NCBI GenBank assembly: GCA_023249275.1
Contig: JAHFCV010000028.1
Coordinates: 1-16,908 of the forward strand
Reading direction: 5' to 3'
Length of the DNA: 16,908 nt
DNA from: Candidatus Methanoperedens sp.
GTDB lineage: Archaea; Halobacteriota; Methanosarcinia; Methanosarcinales; Methanoperedenaceae
Part shown: in pieces, positions 5,691 to 14,474 of the stretch
Layout: each line of letters begins with the position of its first letter
How positions within the stretch are numbered: the stretch's first letter is position 1
Notes under the pieces: model-generated
What the model saw: only the letters and a program-made list of their open reading frames with translations
Database searches by the model: none
Told to the model about the DNA's origin: nothing
Made by a program: the position numbers and the translations under genes

Positions 5691-6041
5691 TCAGTGATGA
5701 TGCCCTTCTTCCTTCTCGGCTTCCCTTCTCTTAATAGTCTCCTCGCACGCCTCAAGGCAGCTCTCACATATTGCCTTATTGACTTCCCTGTGGTACGGCT
5801 CCTGGAAAATAGGCACCTGGATTTTTGCCACAAAAAGGGGAACATTTTTTATGCCGCACAGGTCGCATTTCTTGCTATTTGAGGGAATCCTGTTAAGGTT
5901 CGCCTCATGGCAACTGTTAAGACATTCTTCATTAATTCCTCTCCATGTTCCAGTCGGATATGCTGATAAGACGCTTGGTGCGTTCACTTTAACCGGGCAA
6001 AGGGTGGGTCTTGCCACGCCGCACAATTCGCAATCTGCCAT
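5691..6041 (-). CDS. fpoO: F420H2 dehydrogenase subunit FpoO
   Basis: Small cysteine-rich soluble subunit found with the Fpo complex of Methanosarcinales and absent from bacterial complex I; its exact role is not established, but a metal or iron-sulfur centre in electron transfer or assembly is plausible. The 116 residues contain C4-x2-C7, C15, C40-x3-C44, C59-x2-C62, C92, C95-x3-C99, and end in three histidines. The two halves align without a gap at an offset of 55 residues: C4/C59, C7/C62, G8/G63, K18/K73, P22/P77, Y28/Y83, C40/C95, L41/L96, C44/C99. The protein is therefore an internal duplication of one four-cysteine module. The gene is last in the operon, 4 nt after fpoN. The name rests on position, size and cysteine content. 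Confidence 0.82.
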   Translation of the reverse strand: MADCELCGVARPTLCPVKVNAPSVLSAYPTGTWRGINEECLNSCHEANLNRIPSNSKKCDLCGIKNVPLFVAKIQVPIFQEPYHREVNKAICESCLEACEETIKRREAEKEEGHHH

Positions 6042-6045
6042 AAGC

Positions 6046-7518
6046 TCACACTCCTAATACCGATGCTGCATTCATTGCCATCTGGATAAACGGTTCAGGA
6101 TAAATCCCTATTCCGATAGTTCCTATCACTGCAAGTAGTATTGCCACAACATACGGGGTCGGCTCTTTTATTTTTTCACCGTTCGGAGGCAGCACGTACA
6201 TGTACCTGATTACGCGGGCGTAGTAATAAATGGAGAGAGCGCTGTTCAAAATCGCAATAATCACAACCAGGAGCAGCCAGTTGCTTGCCTGGGCTACAGC
6301 CTCGATAGTGATTGAATAGAAGAGCACGAACTTCCCGATAAATCCGGCAGACGGCGGGATGCCTGCTAAAGCCAAAAAGAACACGAGCAGCGAGAATGCT
6401 GTTATTGGAGCGCGTTTTCCAAGCCCCGCGAAATTCCCGATGTCGTCTAAGTTCTTCGCGTTCCTGTTATCAGACAGCACCATATATCCTACCAGTGCAA
6501 CAGCAATGAACGCCCCGCCTTTCATAAGCGCATGACCCAGAGCCAGCAGCACGCCTCCTGCAACGGACATCTGAGTCATGACCACAAATGCCAGGGAAAT
6601 GTAGCCAGCCTGTGCAATGGACGAATAGGCAAGCATTCGCTTGATGCTGCGCTGCGAGATAGCAACAATATTGCCGTAAGTCATGGTAATTACTGCAAGG
6701 ATTGCAAACGTCATCTGGATATCAATGCGTATCGCCACAAGAGCAAGTACAAGTACCCTGAACGCTGCAACAAATCCCATCTTCTTTGAGCCAGCCGCAA
6801 GAAGAGACGATACAACGCTCGGTGAACCTTCGTATGTATCCGGCGCCCACATGTGGAACGGGACAAGCGCCATCTTGAAGCCGAATCCTGCAACAAGGAA
6901 TATCATGGCGATTATATCAAGCGAGTTTGTCGCCATCATGGGATTGGTTTTGAAGAATTCAATTATTACAGGGATATTTGTAGAGCCTGTGACTCCATAT
7001 ACCAGCGACATGCCGAATAACATCAATGCCGAGGATAGTGAGCCTATTATGAAATATTTTAATGCAGCTTCAAGGGATGCGGGATTCTTTTTCTCAAAAC
7101 CTGCCAGTACGTACGTTGACATGCTTGCAAGTTCAAATCCCACGAACAACGCGACAAGGTCATTGGCAGACGCAACCACCATCATTCCCACCGTGGAGAG
7201 GAGAATGAGAGCATAATACTCGTCCTGGTTGCGATTGTCCTTGAAATAACTGATTGAAGCAATCACTACCATCAGTGATACTATCAGGAATATTAATTTG
7301 AATATCTGCGAGAGGGGGTCTATTACCAGCGCATTATAGAAGAAACTCCCTTCAGCGGTCATGGTTTTCAGAACGTATCCAAGTGCAACCACAAGTCCTG
7401 CCGCACCAAAGTATCCAATCATGTTCTTGGATTTATCAGTGATCAAAAGACCAAGCAATATAATTACCAGACCGACTATGGTGAGTATTATTTCAGGGGC
7501 AAGTAAACCATAGCTCAT
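6046..7518 (-). CDS. fpoN: F420H2 dehydrogenase membrane subunit FpoN (NuoN-like)
   Basis: Antiporter-like proton-channel subunit of the membrane arm, 490 residues with about 14 hydrophobic helices. The residues used for ion transfer in NuoN are visible: E129 in LFVGFELASMSTYVLAGF, K215 in FGFKMALVPFHMWAPDTYEG, and K245/K246 in AAGSKKMGF, matching E133, K217 and K247 of the E. coli protein. Length is close to bacterial NuoN (about 485). The ATG at 7518 overlaps the fpoM stop as ATGA, so translation is coupled; fpoO begins 4 nt after its end. Unlike L, it has no long lateral C-terminal helix. Assignment to N rather than M or L rests on the PFHMWAPDTYEG signature and gene order. Confidence 0.94.
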   Translation of the reverse strand: MSYGLLAPEIILTIVGLVIILLGLLITDKSKNMIGYFGAAGLVVALGYVLKTMTAEGSFFYNALVIDPLSQIFKLIFLIVSLMVVIASISYFKDNRNQDEYYALILLSTVGMMVVASANDLVALFVGFELASMSTYVLAGFEKKNPASLEAALKYFIIGSLSSALMLFGMSLVYGVTGSTNIPVIIEFFKTNPMMATNSLDIIAMIFLVAGFGFKMALVPFHMWAPDTYEGSPSVVSSLLAAGSKKMGFVAAFRVLVLALVAIRIDIQMTFAILAVITMTYGNIVAISQRSIKRMLAYSSIAQAGYISLAFVVMTQMSVAGGVLLALGHALMKGGAFIAVALVGYMVLSDNRNAKNLDDIGNFAGLGKRAPITAFSLLVFFLALAGIPPSAGFIGKFVLFYSITIEAVAQASNWLLLVVIIAILNSALSIYYYARVIRYMYVLPPNGEKIKEPTPYVVAILLAVIGTIGIGIYPEPFIQMAMNAASVLGV

Positions 7519-9011
7519 GTTATCACTCCTCTCAGTACAACGAAATTCAATAATTGATTTGCGTTCGTAGTCATCATAGTAAGCACAGGGTTGGGATTTA
7601 ATCCAAAGAATATTATCAGCAGTACAAGTATTGCCATTGAAGCAATCCCATAGTCCGCGCCATCATGGATATGTCCCAGTTTTTCATTGTACGTCCCGAA
7701 TACCGCTCTTTGCATCGCCCATAGATGATACCCTGCCGTGAACACGATACCGAATAGCGCAAGTATCACGAATGTGGGGAGCGTGAAATATGAATTGACC
7801 AGTATAAGGAATTCTGCGATAAACCCACTCATTCCCGGCAATCCAAGCGAAGCCAGGAAGCCTGCAAGCATCAGGAATGCAAGTTTTGGCATGTGCTTCG
7901 CAATGCCGCCGAGGTCATGTATTATCCTTGTGCCTGCTGAGTGCTGGATTACGCCGCAGGACATGAACAGGACGGCTGTGATAAGACCGTGGGAGAACTG
8001 CTGGAACATGGCGCCGCTTACCGATAGCGGAATAAGGGCTGCTGCTCCAAGCGTGACATACCCCATGTGACTTATGCTTGAGTATGCCACCATCTTTTTC
8101 AGGTCGCGCTGCGCCAGCGCCAGGAACGTTCCGTAAAGAATGCTCAAAACCCCGATTATAGCCATCAAACTTATTAATTTGCCAGGCGAGCCTGAAAATG
8201 GAAGAATCGGGAGGATTACCCTGAACAAGCCGTAGCCGCCCATCTTTAGCAGCAGCGCGGCAAGTATGACACTGCCCGCAGTAGGCGCTTCCACATGGGC
8301 GTCAGGCAGCCATGTGTGGAAAGGCACTGCTGGCATCTTGACAAGAAAACCGAACAATAATGCAAGGAATATTGCATCTTTGAGCAGTGGGGATTCAATT
8401 ACGGAATAGTTTTTCAGCAGGTAAAACATATCAAAGTTCGGGACGCCTGAAACCTGCCAAGCATTAAAATAGAGTGAAAATATTGCAAGCAGCATCACAA
8501 GACTCGCCACATGCGTGTATATGAAGAATTTGATTGCAGAGTAGTCCTTGCGCGGTCCTCCCCAGATGCTTATCAGGAAATACATGGGTATGAGAACGAT
8601 TTCCCAGAATATGTAGAACACAAAGAAGTCAAGAGAAGTAAATACTCCAAGCACTCCCACAAGCTCAAGAAGAATCAAGCCGTAGAATTGGTTTGCCTGC
8701 TTTGTCTCGCCCCATGCGAATAATACTGTAAGCGGGATGACTATATTAGATAAAAGCACAAGCGGCATACCTATCCCATCAAGCCCGAATTTCAGGCTTA
8801 CGCCAAGACTTGCAATCCATGGATACGACTCGCCAAACTGGATAGTGGATATTGAACTGTCAAATCGCGAAAATAATATCAGGGAAATTACAAGGGAGAG
8901 TCCTGAGGTGAGTAACGCTATTGAACGCGCCTGTTCTCTTGTCCTTGTCAAAAACGTGATGATTGCCCCGAGTAGGGGGATTGCAATCATCAATGAAATT
9001 AAAGCAGCCAT
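7515..9011 (-). CDS. fpoM: F420H2 dehydrogenase membrane subunit FpoM (NuoM-like)
   Basis: Second antiporter-like subunit of the membrane arm, 498 residues, about 14 transmembrane helices. Key charged residues are E137 in FYIFWEIVLIPMYF, K225 in LVKMPAVPFHTWLPDAHVEAPT, and K256 in ALLLKMGGYGL, equivalent to E144, K234 and K265 of E. coli NuoM. The ATG at 9009-9011 directly abuts the fpoL stop with no spacer, and its own stop overlaps fpoN by 4 nt. The HTWLPDAHVEAPT block is diagnostic of the M type. Nothing in the sequence suggests damage. Confidence 0.95.
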   Translation of the reverse strand: MAALISLMIAIPLLGAIITFLTRTREQARSIALLTSGLSLVISLILFSRFDSSISTIQFGESYPWIASLGVSLKFGLDGIGMPLVLLSNIVIPLTVLFAWGETKQANQFYGLILLELVGVLGVFTSLDFFVFYIFWEIVLIPMYFLISIWGGPRKDYSAIKFFIYTHVASLVMLLAIFSLYFNAWQVSGVPNFDMFYLLKNYSVIESPLLKDAIFLALLFGFLVKMPAVPFHTWLPDAHVEAPTAGSVILAALLLKMGGYGLFRVILPILPFSGSPGKLISLMAIIGVLSILYGTFLALAQRDLKKMVAYSSISHMGYVTLGAAALIPLSVSGAMFQQFSHGLITAVLFMSCGVIQHSAGTRIIHDLGGIAKHMPKLAFLMLAGFLASLGLPGMSGFIAEFLILVNSYFTLPTFVILALFGIVFTAGYHLWAMQRAVFGTYNEKLGHIHDGADYGIASMAILVLLIIFFGLNPNPVLTMMTTNANQLLNFVVLRGVIT

Positions 9012-11000
9012 TTATGTCCCTCCGAATTTGATTCTGAGTATAATTATCAGCAAACCAATTCCCAGTATTGTTACAGACGCATAATTCTGGACAACTCCGG
9101 TCTGCAATTTCCTGACAAATTCACCAAGTTTGAATAATGTATTGCCGATGATATTATCAATCACAAGCCCGTCGATGATTTTCCTGTCCACGAATTCGCC
9201 TGACTGCGCTACAACATCATGAGTCAATTTCACTCCAATTATATCCGCACCGATTTTAGGTTCGTAATACCTGTTTAATAATAGTTTGTACAGCGGGTTT
9301 TGTGTTGATACGAGTTTACTCATATCCAGCATCCTTCTATGGTATATCGCATACGATATAAGAAGACCAAGTACCCCGACTATTACAGGAAGCAGTACAA
9401 TGATTGGCGACATTTGTAAACTTTCGCCTTCAAGAGCAGCCTTTTCCCCGGTCATTAGTTCAAAATTCTTGTTAAGATAATCGTAGAATCCAAGGTGCGC
9501 GAAACCGAAGAAAAGAGCAAATAACGCAAGTATCATGAGGGGACGCGTCATCACTCCCGGGGATTCGTGCGAATGCCGTTCCGACCGCGGCTTTCCTGTA
9601 AATGCCATGAACCACAGCCTGAAAATATAAATGGATGTCAGAAGGGCTGCTATGATGGCAAAAGCGTAAGGTATGAAATCTCCTTTCAATTCCCCGTATT
9701 CAAACGCTTTTTCAATTATCATATCCTTGCTGAAAAACCCCGCCGTGCCGATATTGATGAAAGGGATACCTATACCCGCAAGAGCGAGGGCTGCAATGAA
9801 CATTGTAGTCCCGGTTATCTTCATCTTGCCAAACAAACCTCCCATCTCACGAATGTCGTTTGTCCCCACTGCATGAATAACACTTCCGGCGCAGAGGAAG
9901 AGGAGCGCTTTGAAAAAGGCATGGCTTATCAGGTGGAACATGGATATTCCAACGGCTTGTGCGCCTACAACCGCCCCCGCCGTTCCCAGGGCAAGCATCA
10001 TATACCCGAGCTGGCTTACTGTGGAATAAGCAAGCACCCTTTTAATGTCGTTCATTACAAGTCCCATTGTGGCAGCGAACAGCGCCGTGAACCCTCCAAC
10101 ATAAGCTACGATAAGTAGCGAATCCGGTACCCCGGCTGAAAGTGTGGCTGGAGTTGCCGCAAACATGGGGAATGTCCGGGCGACAAGATATACGCCGGCG
10201 GTAACCATCGTTGCTGCGTGAATCAATGCCGATACCGTTGTCGGGCCTTCCATGGCATCGGGCAGCCAGCCGTGAAGCGGGAACTGACCACTTTTACCTA
10301 TGGCGCCTCCGAAGAATAGTAAAGTGATATAGGTCAATTGGGTAGGATTGATAAGCGGTATTGCCTCGAACATTGTTTTGAACTGGAGGATAAAATTCTC
10401 CGGCCCAACGCTGAATGCACGGCTTGTAATAATCTCACTCATATTGACATAAAGCAGGACTATTCCTGCAAGGAACATGACATCGCCCACTCTTGTTACA
10501 AGGAAAGCCTTTTTAGCCGCTGCTGCTGCTGACGGCTTATGATACCAGAACCCGATGAGCAGGAACGAACAGAGTCCCACGAGTTCCCATGAAATGAAGA
10601 ACTGAAGGATATTATCCGAGAGGATCACACTCAACATCGCCGCGGTAAAGAGCGATGTCTCAGCGAAATATCTCGGTTTTGCAGGGTCATGCGACATGTA
10701 TCCCACTGCATAGATATGGATGAGCAGGCTTACGAACGAAACCATCATGAGCATTACCACAGCAAGCGGGTCAATGAGTATGCCAAGATTCATACCCGCA
10801 AACCACGGCATTGACTGCTGGACAATCCCGTCAGTCGGGTAAATTTCAAGGAAAGTCCCAAGAGAGATGATAAACGAACCTGCGATGGCGGCAATTGGCA
10901 GATATGCTCCACCGTGGGGAAGTTTCTTGCCCAGGAAAAGCGTGAGCACAAATGCAATCACAGGCAACAATACTATTAATGCTGCGTAGTCGCTGAACAT
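9012..11000 (-). CDS. fpoL: F420H2 dehydrogenase membrane subunit FpoL (NuoL-like)
   Basis: Largest antiporter-like subunit, at the distal end of the membrane arm, 662 residues. Conserved features are E139 in FFISWELVGLCSFLLIGFWYH, K236 in GAIGKSGQFPLHGWLPDAMEGPT, and H261 in ALIHAATMVTAGVYL, equivalent to E144, K229 and H254 of E. coli NuoL. The C-terminal part after about residue 540 contains a hydrophobic segment, a polar amphipathic stretch and a final hydrophobic helix (YASVTILGIGLLIIILR), as expected for the long lateral helix that braces the membrane arm. It starts 1 nt after the fpoK stop and abuts fpoM. The length is within the range of L subunits (610-670). Confidence 0.95.
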   Translation of the reverse strand: MFSDYAALIVLLPVIAFVLTLFLGKKLPHGGAYLPIAAIAGSFIISLGTFLEIYPTDGIVQQSMPWFAGMNLGILIDPLAVVMLMMVSFVSLLIHIYAVGYMSHDPAKPRYFAETSLFTAAMLSVILSDNILQFFISWELVGLCSFLLIGFWYHKPSAAAAAKKAFLVTRVGDVMFLAGIVLLYVNMSEIITSRAFSVGPENFILQFKTMFEAIPLINPTQLTYITLLFFGGAIGKSGQFPLHGWLPDAMEGPTTVSALIHAATMVTAGVYLVARTFPMFAATPATLSAGVPDSLLIVAYVGGFTALFAATMGLVMNDIKRVLAYSTVSQLGYMMLALGTAGAVVGAQAVGISMFHLISHAFFKALLFLCAGSVIHAVGTNDIREMGGLFGKMKITGTTMFIAALALAGIGIPFINIGTAGFFSKDMIIEKAFEYGELKGDFIPYAFAIIAALLTSIYIFRLWFMAFTGKPRSERHSHESPGVMTRPLMILALFALFFGFAHLGFYDYLNKNFELMTGEKAALEGESLQMSPIIVLLPVIVGVLGLLISYAIYHRRMLDMSKLVSTQNPLYKLLLNRYYEPKIGADIIGVKLTHDVVAQSGEFVDRKIIDGLVIDNIIGNTLFKLGEFVRKLQTGVVQNYASVTILGIGLLIIILRIKFGGT

Positions 11001-11001
11001 C

Positions 11002-11301
11002 TTACCACCTCAGGATGTTGATATTGTCAAGATTTATGGTATCGCGTACCCTGAACAATGCAACAAGTATTGCAAACCCAATGGCGGCTTCCGCGGCTGC
11101 TATGGCGATTGAAAATATGGCGAATACCTGCCCTGTGGCATTGCCGTTGAAACTTGAAAACGCCACAAGATTGAGATTGGCGGAGTTGAGCAGGAGTTCT
11201 ATACACATGAGGATTTTAATCCCGCTTCTCTGTGTAATTATTCCGTATGCACCAATTGCGAATATGATTGCTGAAATTAAGAGATATGTGTACAGGGACA
11301 T
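11002..11301 (-). CDS. fpoK: F420H2 dehydrogenase membrane subunit FpoK (NuoK-like)
   Basis: Three-helix membrane subunit of the E-channel region, 99 residues. The two buried glutamates required for proton pumping in NuoK are present: E35 in MCIELLLNSANLNLVAF and E71 in AAAEAAIGFAILVALFR, matching E36 and E72 of E. coli. Length equals the bacterial protein (100). It begins 1 nt after fpoJ2 and ends 1 nt before fpoL. Confidence 0.95.
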   Translation of the reverse strand: MSLYTYLLISAIIFAIGAYGIITQRSGIKILMCIELLLNSANLNLVAFSSFNGNATGQVFAIFSIAIAAAEAAIGFAILVALFRVRDTINLDNINILRW

Positions 11302-11302
11302 T

Positions 11303-11554
11303 TCACGCCTCCTTTTTTGCGATGTAAAGGGCGCCGATTAACGCAGCCAGAAGTAACAGTGAGAGTAGTTCAAAAGAGAATACAAAATCGCTGAATATCC
11401 CGCCCCTTACCTCCGGACCACCTGCGATATCCCCGATACTGATGGGAGTTACCTCATCTTTTCCTGCCCATACCCTCGTACTATCATCGATAGCCATGAA
11501 CAGTACTGCAAATAAAAGCAATGCAATTAATAAATTAAAGAGTTTGTTGAACAT
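11303..11554 (-). CDS. fpoJ2: FpoJ C-terminal part (second half of split NuoJ)
   Basis: An 83-residue protein with one N-terminal hydrophobic helix (about 5-20), a loop containing DDSTRVWAGKDEV and GDIAGGPEVRG, and a final helix at about 57-79 ending in IAKKEA. This corresponds to the last two transmembrane helices of bacterial NuoJ. Its ATG directly follows the fpoJ1 stop as TAAATG, so both halves are made from one message and presumably assemble side by side. A divided fpoJ is known from Methanosarcina, so the split is a lineage trait rather than a recent frameshift; the in-between stop and start are clean. Confidence 0.85.
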   Translation of the reverse strand: MFNKLFNLLIALLLFAVLFMAIDDSTRVWAGKDEVTPISIGDIAGGPEVRGGIFSDFVFSFELLSLLLLAALIGALYIAKKEA

Positions 11555-11800
11555 TTATTCTTCCTCTCCCTTTCTTGTTAGCATTATGGTGAACAATATG
11601 AGCGTCACAACAGCCCCGACATAGACCAGCACCTGTACCCATGCTATAAACTCGGCTTTCAGGAGAATGAAAAGCCCGGCTGTGCCAATGAGAGCGCCGG
11701 CAAGATAAATCGCGCTGTGGACTAATTTTTTCGCCCTGACAACCATTAAGGATGAAAAAATCGTCACAACTGATATAACCAAAAATACAATGTCTATCAC
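11555..11800 (-). CDS. fpoJ1: FpoJ N-terminal part (first half of split NuoJ)
   Basis: An 81-residue membrane protein with three helices, matching helices 1-3 of NuoJ. KAEFIAWVQVLVYVGAVVTL carries the conserved third helix whose pi-bulge takes part in coupling between the quinone site and the proton channels. Translation starts at GTG (11800-11798), which overlaps the fpoI stop as GTGA. The C-terminus TRKGEEE is cytoplasmic in character. It must work with FpoJ2, which begins at the next base after its stop. Confidence 0.87.
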   Translation of the reverse strand: MIDIVFLVISVVTIFSSLMVVRAKKLVHSAIYLAGALIGTAGLFILLKAEFIAWVQVLVYVGAVVTLILFTIMLTRKGEEE

Positions 11801-12213
11801 TGTTTCACCTCTTTATTGAAGAGCAGCCTGTCAGGACCATACACAAGACTCTCCCTGGTATAATCCGCCAGTTCATAATTTCCTGTCATTTTCATGGCAT
11901 TCATGGGGCATACGTCAACGCAAATCCCGCAGAACAGGCACATTCCCATATGAACCTGCGGGTACCATTTGGTATTATACTTGACTATCTGGATGGTTCC
12001 GTTCGGGCAATTTACCTCGCATATCCCGCAGCCGATACAGGCATTCTCATCAACAGCATGCAGTCCCCTGAATCTCGGTGAAAGCTTCATCCGTTCATAC
12101 GGATACTGCACTGTTACCGTGGGTCTGTTGCCGATGTGTAAAACGTGTTTTAGCGTAACGATAAGCCCTTTTATTATACCGCCCATCGCCCAGTTCTTAC
12201 TTATCCATGCCAT
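11797..12213 (-). CDS. fpoI: F420H2 dehydrogenase subunit FpoI (NuoI-like, two 4Fe-4S clusters)
   Basis: Peripheral-arm ferredoxin-like subunit, 138 residues, that passes electrons toward cluster N2 on FpoB. Two complete 4Fe-4S motifs are visible: C59-x2-C62-x2-C65-x3-C69 in ACIGCGICEVNCP, and C92-x2-C95-x2-C98-x3-C102 in CLFCGICVDVCP. The N-terminal amphipathic part (WISKNWAMGGIIKGL) would lie on the membrane as in bacterial NuoI. It abuts fpoH (ATG at 12213, fpoH stop at 12214) and overlaps fpoJ1 by 4 nt. The electron input partner FpoF is not encoded in this window. Confidence 0.95.
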   Translation of the reverse strand: MAWISKNWAMGGIIKGLIVTLKHVLHIGNRPTVTVQYPYERMKLSPRFRGLHAVDENACIGCGICEVNCPNGTIQIVKYNTKWYPQVHMGMCLFCGICVDVCPMNAMKMTGNYELADYTRESLVYGPDRLLFNKEVKQ

Positions 12214-13320
12214 TTAGAACACCCCTGCGGTGATAAGGAAACCAGTTACCAGCAGGTTCAAAAGAGCAAGCGGTATCATTATTTTCCATCCGATATTGAG
12301 AAGCTGGTCAATCCTGACCCTGGGGACAGTATCCCTGAGCCACATTGCAAAGAATATAACCGCATATGTTTTAACCAGGAAAACTCCCAGAGATACCAGC
12401 TGAACTAATGCTGCCGGAACAAAAGGAAGTATCGGGAGAGCCCATCCACCGAGGAAGAGCATGACAATTATTCCTGAAACTGAGAATAAATGGGCATACT
12501 CAGCAAGGAAGAACATGGCGAATTTCATTCCGCTGTATTCTGTGAAGAAACCTGCCACAAGCTCTGATTCGGATTCCTGGAAGTCAAATGGTATTCTGCC
12601 CATTTCAGCAATAGAGGCAATAAGGAACAAAATAAACCCTAAGGGTTGTAAAAATATGAACCATCTGGGGATTACGCCGAACCATGTCCCGTTCTGGGCA
12701 TTCACTATATCCACGGTGCTGAGAGAACCTGTAAACATGACCACAGCGATTGCAGCAAGGGCAAGCGGTATGGTGTAACTGATATCCTGCGCCACAGCCC
12801 TCATGGCGCCCATCAGCGAATACTTGTTATTGGACGCCCATCCTGCAAGCAGGATAGCAATCGGCGATACGGCTGAAATCGCAATGATATAGAGCAAACC
12901 TACACGCAAATCCGAGATTATCAGGGATTGACCAAACGGCAGTGGGATAAACACAAGGAGCGCCGGGATGAATACAATGAAAGGCGCAAGCGTGAATACC
13001 CACCTGTCAGCCTTAGCCGGAACAATATCTTCTTTCCCGATAAGCTTGATACCGTCCATAACTGGCTGGAGGAGCCCGCGCGGTCCTGTGACCATTGGGC
13101 CATACCTTGCCTGCACCATTGCAACAACTTTACGTTCCATCCATGTCAGGAACATAACTGTGAGAAGCACAAAAACGAACAGGATACCTATCTCCACGAG
13201 TACGATTATGATTTTTAAAACATATTCGATTCCAAGCAACTGGAATATGTTAAGGACTGGCTCGTAAACACCGAGTAACGTTAAAATATACACTATCAGT
13301 TCGTAAGCGTTTGCTATCAT
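12214..13320 (-). CDS. fpoH: F420H2 dehydrogenase membrane subunit FpoH (NuoH-like)
   Basis: Membrane subunit that anchors the peripheral arm and forms much of the quinone or methanophenazine cavity, with about eight to nine helices. WMERKVVAMVQARYGPMVTGPRG (from about residue 60) and the acidic loop PFDFQESESELVAGFFTEYSG are the classic H-subunit motifs. I place the start at the ATG at 13320-13318, giving 368 residues. AGGTGA lies 5 nt upstream and the start then falls 4 nt after the fpoD stop. The longer frame from 13365 would add 15 residues that overlap fpoD and lack a ribosome site. Length agrees with the family (325-370). Confidence 0.94.
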   Translation of the reverse strand: MIANAYELIVYILTLLGVYEPVLNIFQLLGIEYVLKIIIVLVEIGILFVFVLLTVMFLTWMERKVVAMVQARYGPMVTGPRGLLQPVMDGIKLIGKEDIVPAKADRWVFTLAPFIVFIPALLVFIPLPFGQSLIISDLRVGLLYIIAISAVSPIAILLAGWASNNKYSLMGAMRAVAQDISYTIPLALAAIAVVMFTGSLSTVDIVNAQNGTWFGVIPRWFIFLQPLGFILFLIASIAEMGRIPFDFQESESELVAGFFTEYSGMKFAMFFLAEYAHLFSVSGIIVMLFLGGWALPILPFVPAALVQLVSLGVFLVKTYAVIFFAMWLRDTVPRVRIDQLLNIGWKIMIPLALLNLLVTGFLITAGVF

Positions 13321-13324
13321 TTTA

Positions 13325-14473
13325 TCACCTGTCCACGTCGCCAAGCACAACGTCAATGGTTCCAAAAGCGGCTATCAGGTCAGGGATTTTAAGCCCCACA
13401 ACCATTTTGGGTATGGCTGTAAGATTACAGAAAGAAGGCGAGCGTATCTTGACGCGATAAGGCTTAGTCGTCCCGTCGCTCACAACGTAAAAACCCAGTT
13501 CCCCTTTCGGCGCTTCAATCCTGCTGTAAACCTCGCCTGCCGGGGGAGTGAAAATCCTGGGGAAATATGTCGAAACCGCAGAAGGCGTGCCTGTCATCGG
13601 AGCTATCCCGTATTTAGGATTGGAAACTATCTTGCCTTCGGGCATAGTGTCTACCACCTGCCGCAGGATATGCAGGCTCTCTTTCATCTCGTCTATTCTC
13701 ACTATATAGCGTGCGTAGCTGTCGCCCTCAGGGCGCGAACAAACCTTGAAATCAAGGTCTGGGTAAATGGAGTACGGCTCATATCTGCGAAGGTCGTAAT
13801 CTACGCCTGAACCCCGAAGCGTTGGACCTGTCATGCCGTAATTTACTGCCTCTTGCGCGCTTATCACGCCGATATTTTTCATCCTCATGAGGAATATTTC
13901 GTTGCTGTTGATAAGCTGTTCATAATCCTCAATGCGTTTTTCCATGTCTTTTAAAAACTCATTGAGTTGGGGTATGAAGCCTTCGGGAATATCTTCTCTT
14001 ACCCCGCCGGGCTTGATGTAATTGAAGGTCATCCTTGCGCCGCAGAGCTTCTCGAATAGCTGGAGTGCGTTCTCTCGTTCCCTGAATCCCCACATTATCA
14101 TGGTCGCTGCACCCAGATCCATCAGCAGGGAGCCGATAGATACGAGGTGGTTCACTATCCTGTTAAGCTCCATTGTAATAACACGGATGTATTCTGCCCG
14201 CAGTGGTACTTCGATGCCTGCAAGTTCTTCCACTGCTTTGACAAAAACATAATTATTGGGAAAAGCTGAGACATAATCGAGCCTGTCTGTGTATGGGATA
14301 AATTGCAGATACGTTTTCATTTCCCCGAGTTTTTCCGTTCCCCTGTGGAGGTAACCCAGGACAGGCGTGCATTCCTTGATTATCTCGCCGTCCATCCTTA
14401 ATTTGAAACGCAAAACTCCGTGCGTGCTTGGGTGCACAGGACCCATGTTTATAAGAAGTTCATCCGTTTCCAC
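13325..14473 (-). CDS. fpoD: F420H2 dehydrogenase subunit FpoD (NuoD-like, 49 kDa)
   Basis: Peripheral-arm subunit, related to the large subunit of NiFe hydrogenases, that forms the acceptor-binding pocket together with FpoB and FpoH. The 382 residues contain GPVHPSTHG (11-19) and DRLDYVS (63-69). H18 and Y67 align at a constant offset of 20 with His38 and Tyr87 of Thermus Nqo4, the residues that bind the quinone headgroup. WGFRERENAL and FNYIKPGGVREDIPEGF follow, and the usual C-terminus GDVDR is intact. The hydrogenase NiFe cysteines are absent, as in all D subunits. The start is GTG (14473-14471), with GAGGAGG about 8 nt upstream, 1 nt after the fpoC stop. Confidence 0.96.
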   Translation of the reverse strand: METDELLINMGPVHPSTHGVLRFKLRMDGEIIKECTPVLGYLHRGTEKLGEMKTYLQFIPYTDRLDYVSAFPNNYVFVKAVEELAGIEVPLRAEYIRVITMELNRIVNHLVSIGSLLMDLGAATMIMWGFRERENALQLFEKLCGARMTFNYIKPGGVREDIPEGFIPQLNEFLKDMEKRIEDYEQLINSNEIFLMRMKNIGVISAQEAVNYGMTGPTLRGSGVDYDLRRYEPYSIYPDLDFKVCSRPEGDSYARYIVRIDEMKESLHILRQVVDTMPEGKIVSNPKYGIAPMTGTPSAVSTYFPRIFTPPAGEVYSRIEAPKGELGFYVVSDGTTKPYRVKIRSPSFCNLTAIPKMVVGLKIPDLIAAFGTIDVVLGDVDR

Positions 14474-14474
14474 G

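Noticed and set aside
5693..5700. GTGATGA resembling a C box of a C/D sRNA
   Set aside because: It is the end of fpoO read on the other strand, and no D box or paired C'/D' motifs sit at suitable distance.
9567..10118. 183-residue + strand reading frame opposite fpoL
   Set aside because: It is cysteine- and histidine-rich without any recognisable domain and is the reverse complement of a well-conserved membrane protein gene.
13321..13365. Fifteen-residue N-terminal extension of FpoH
   Set aside because: It overlaps fpoD by 41 nt, has no ribosome site, and the ATG at 13320 has AGGTGA at proper spacing and gives a normal family length.
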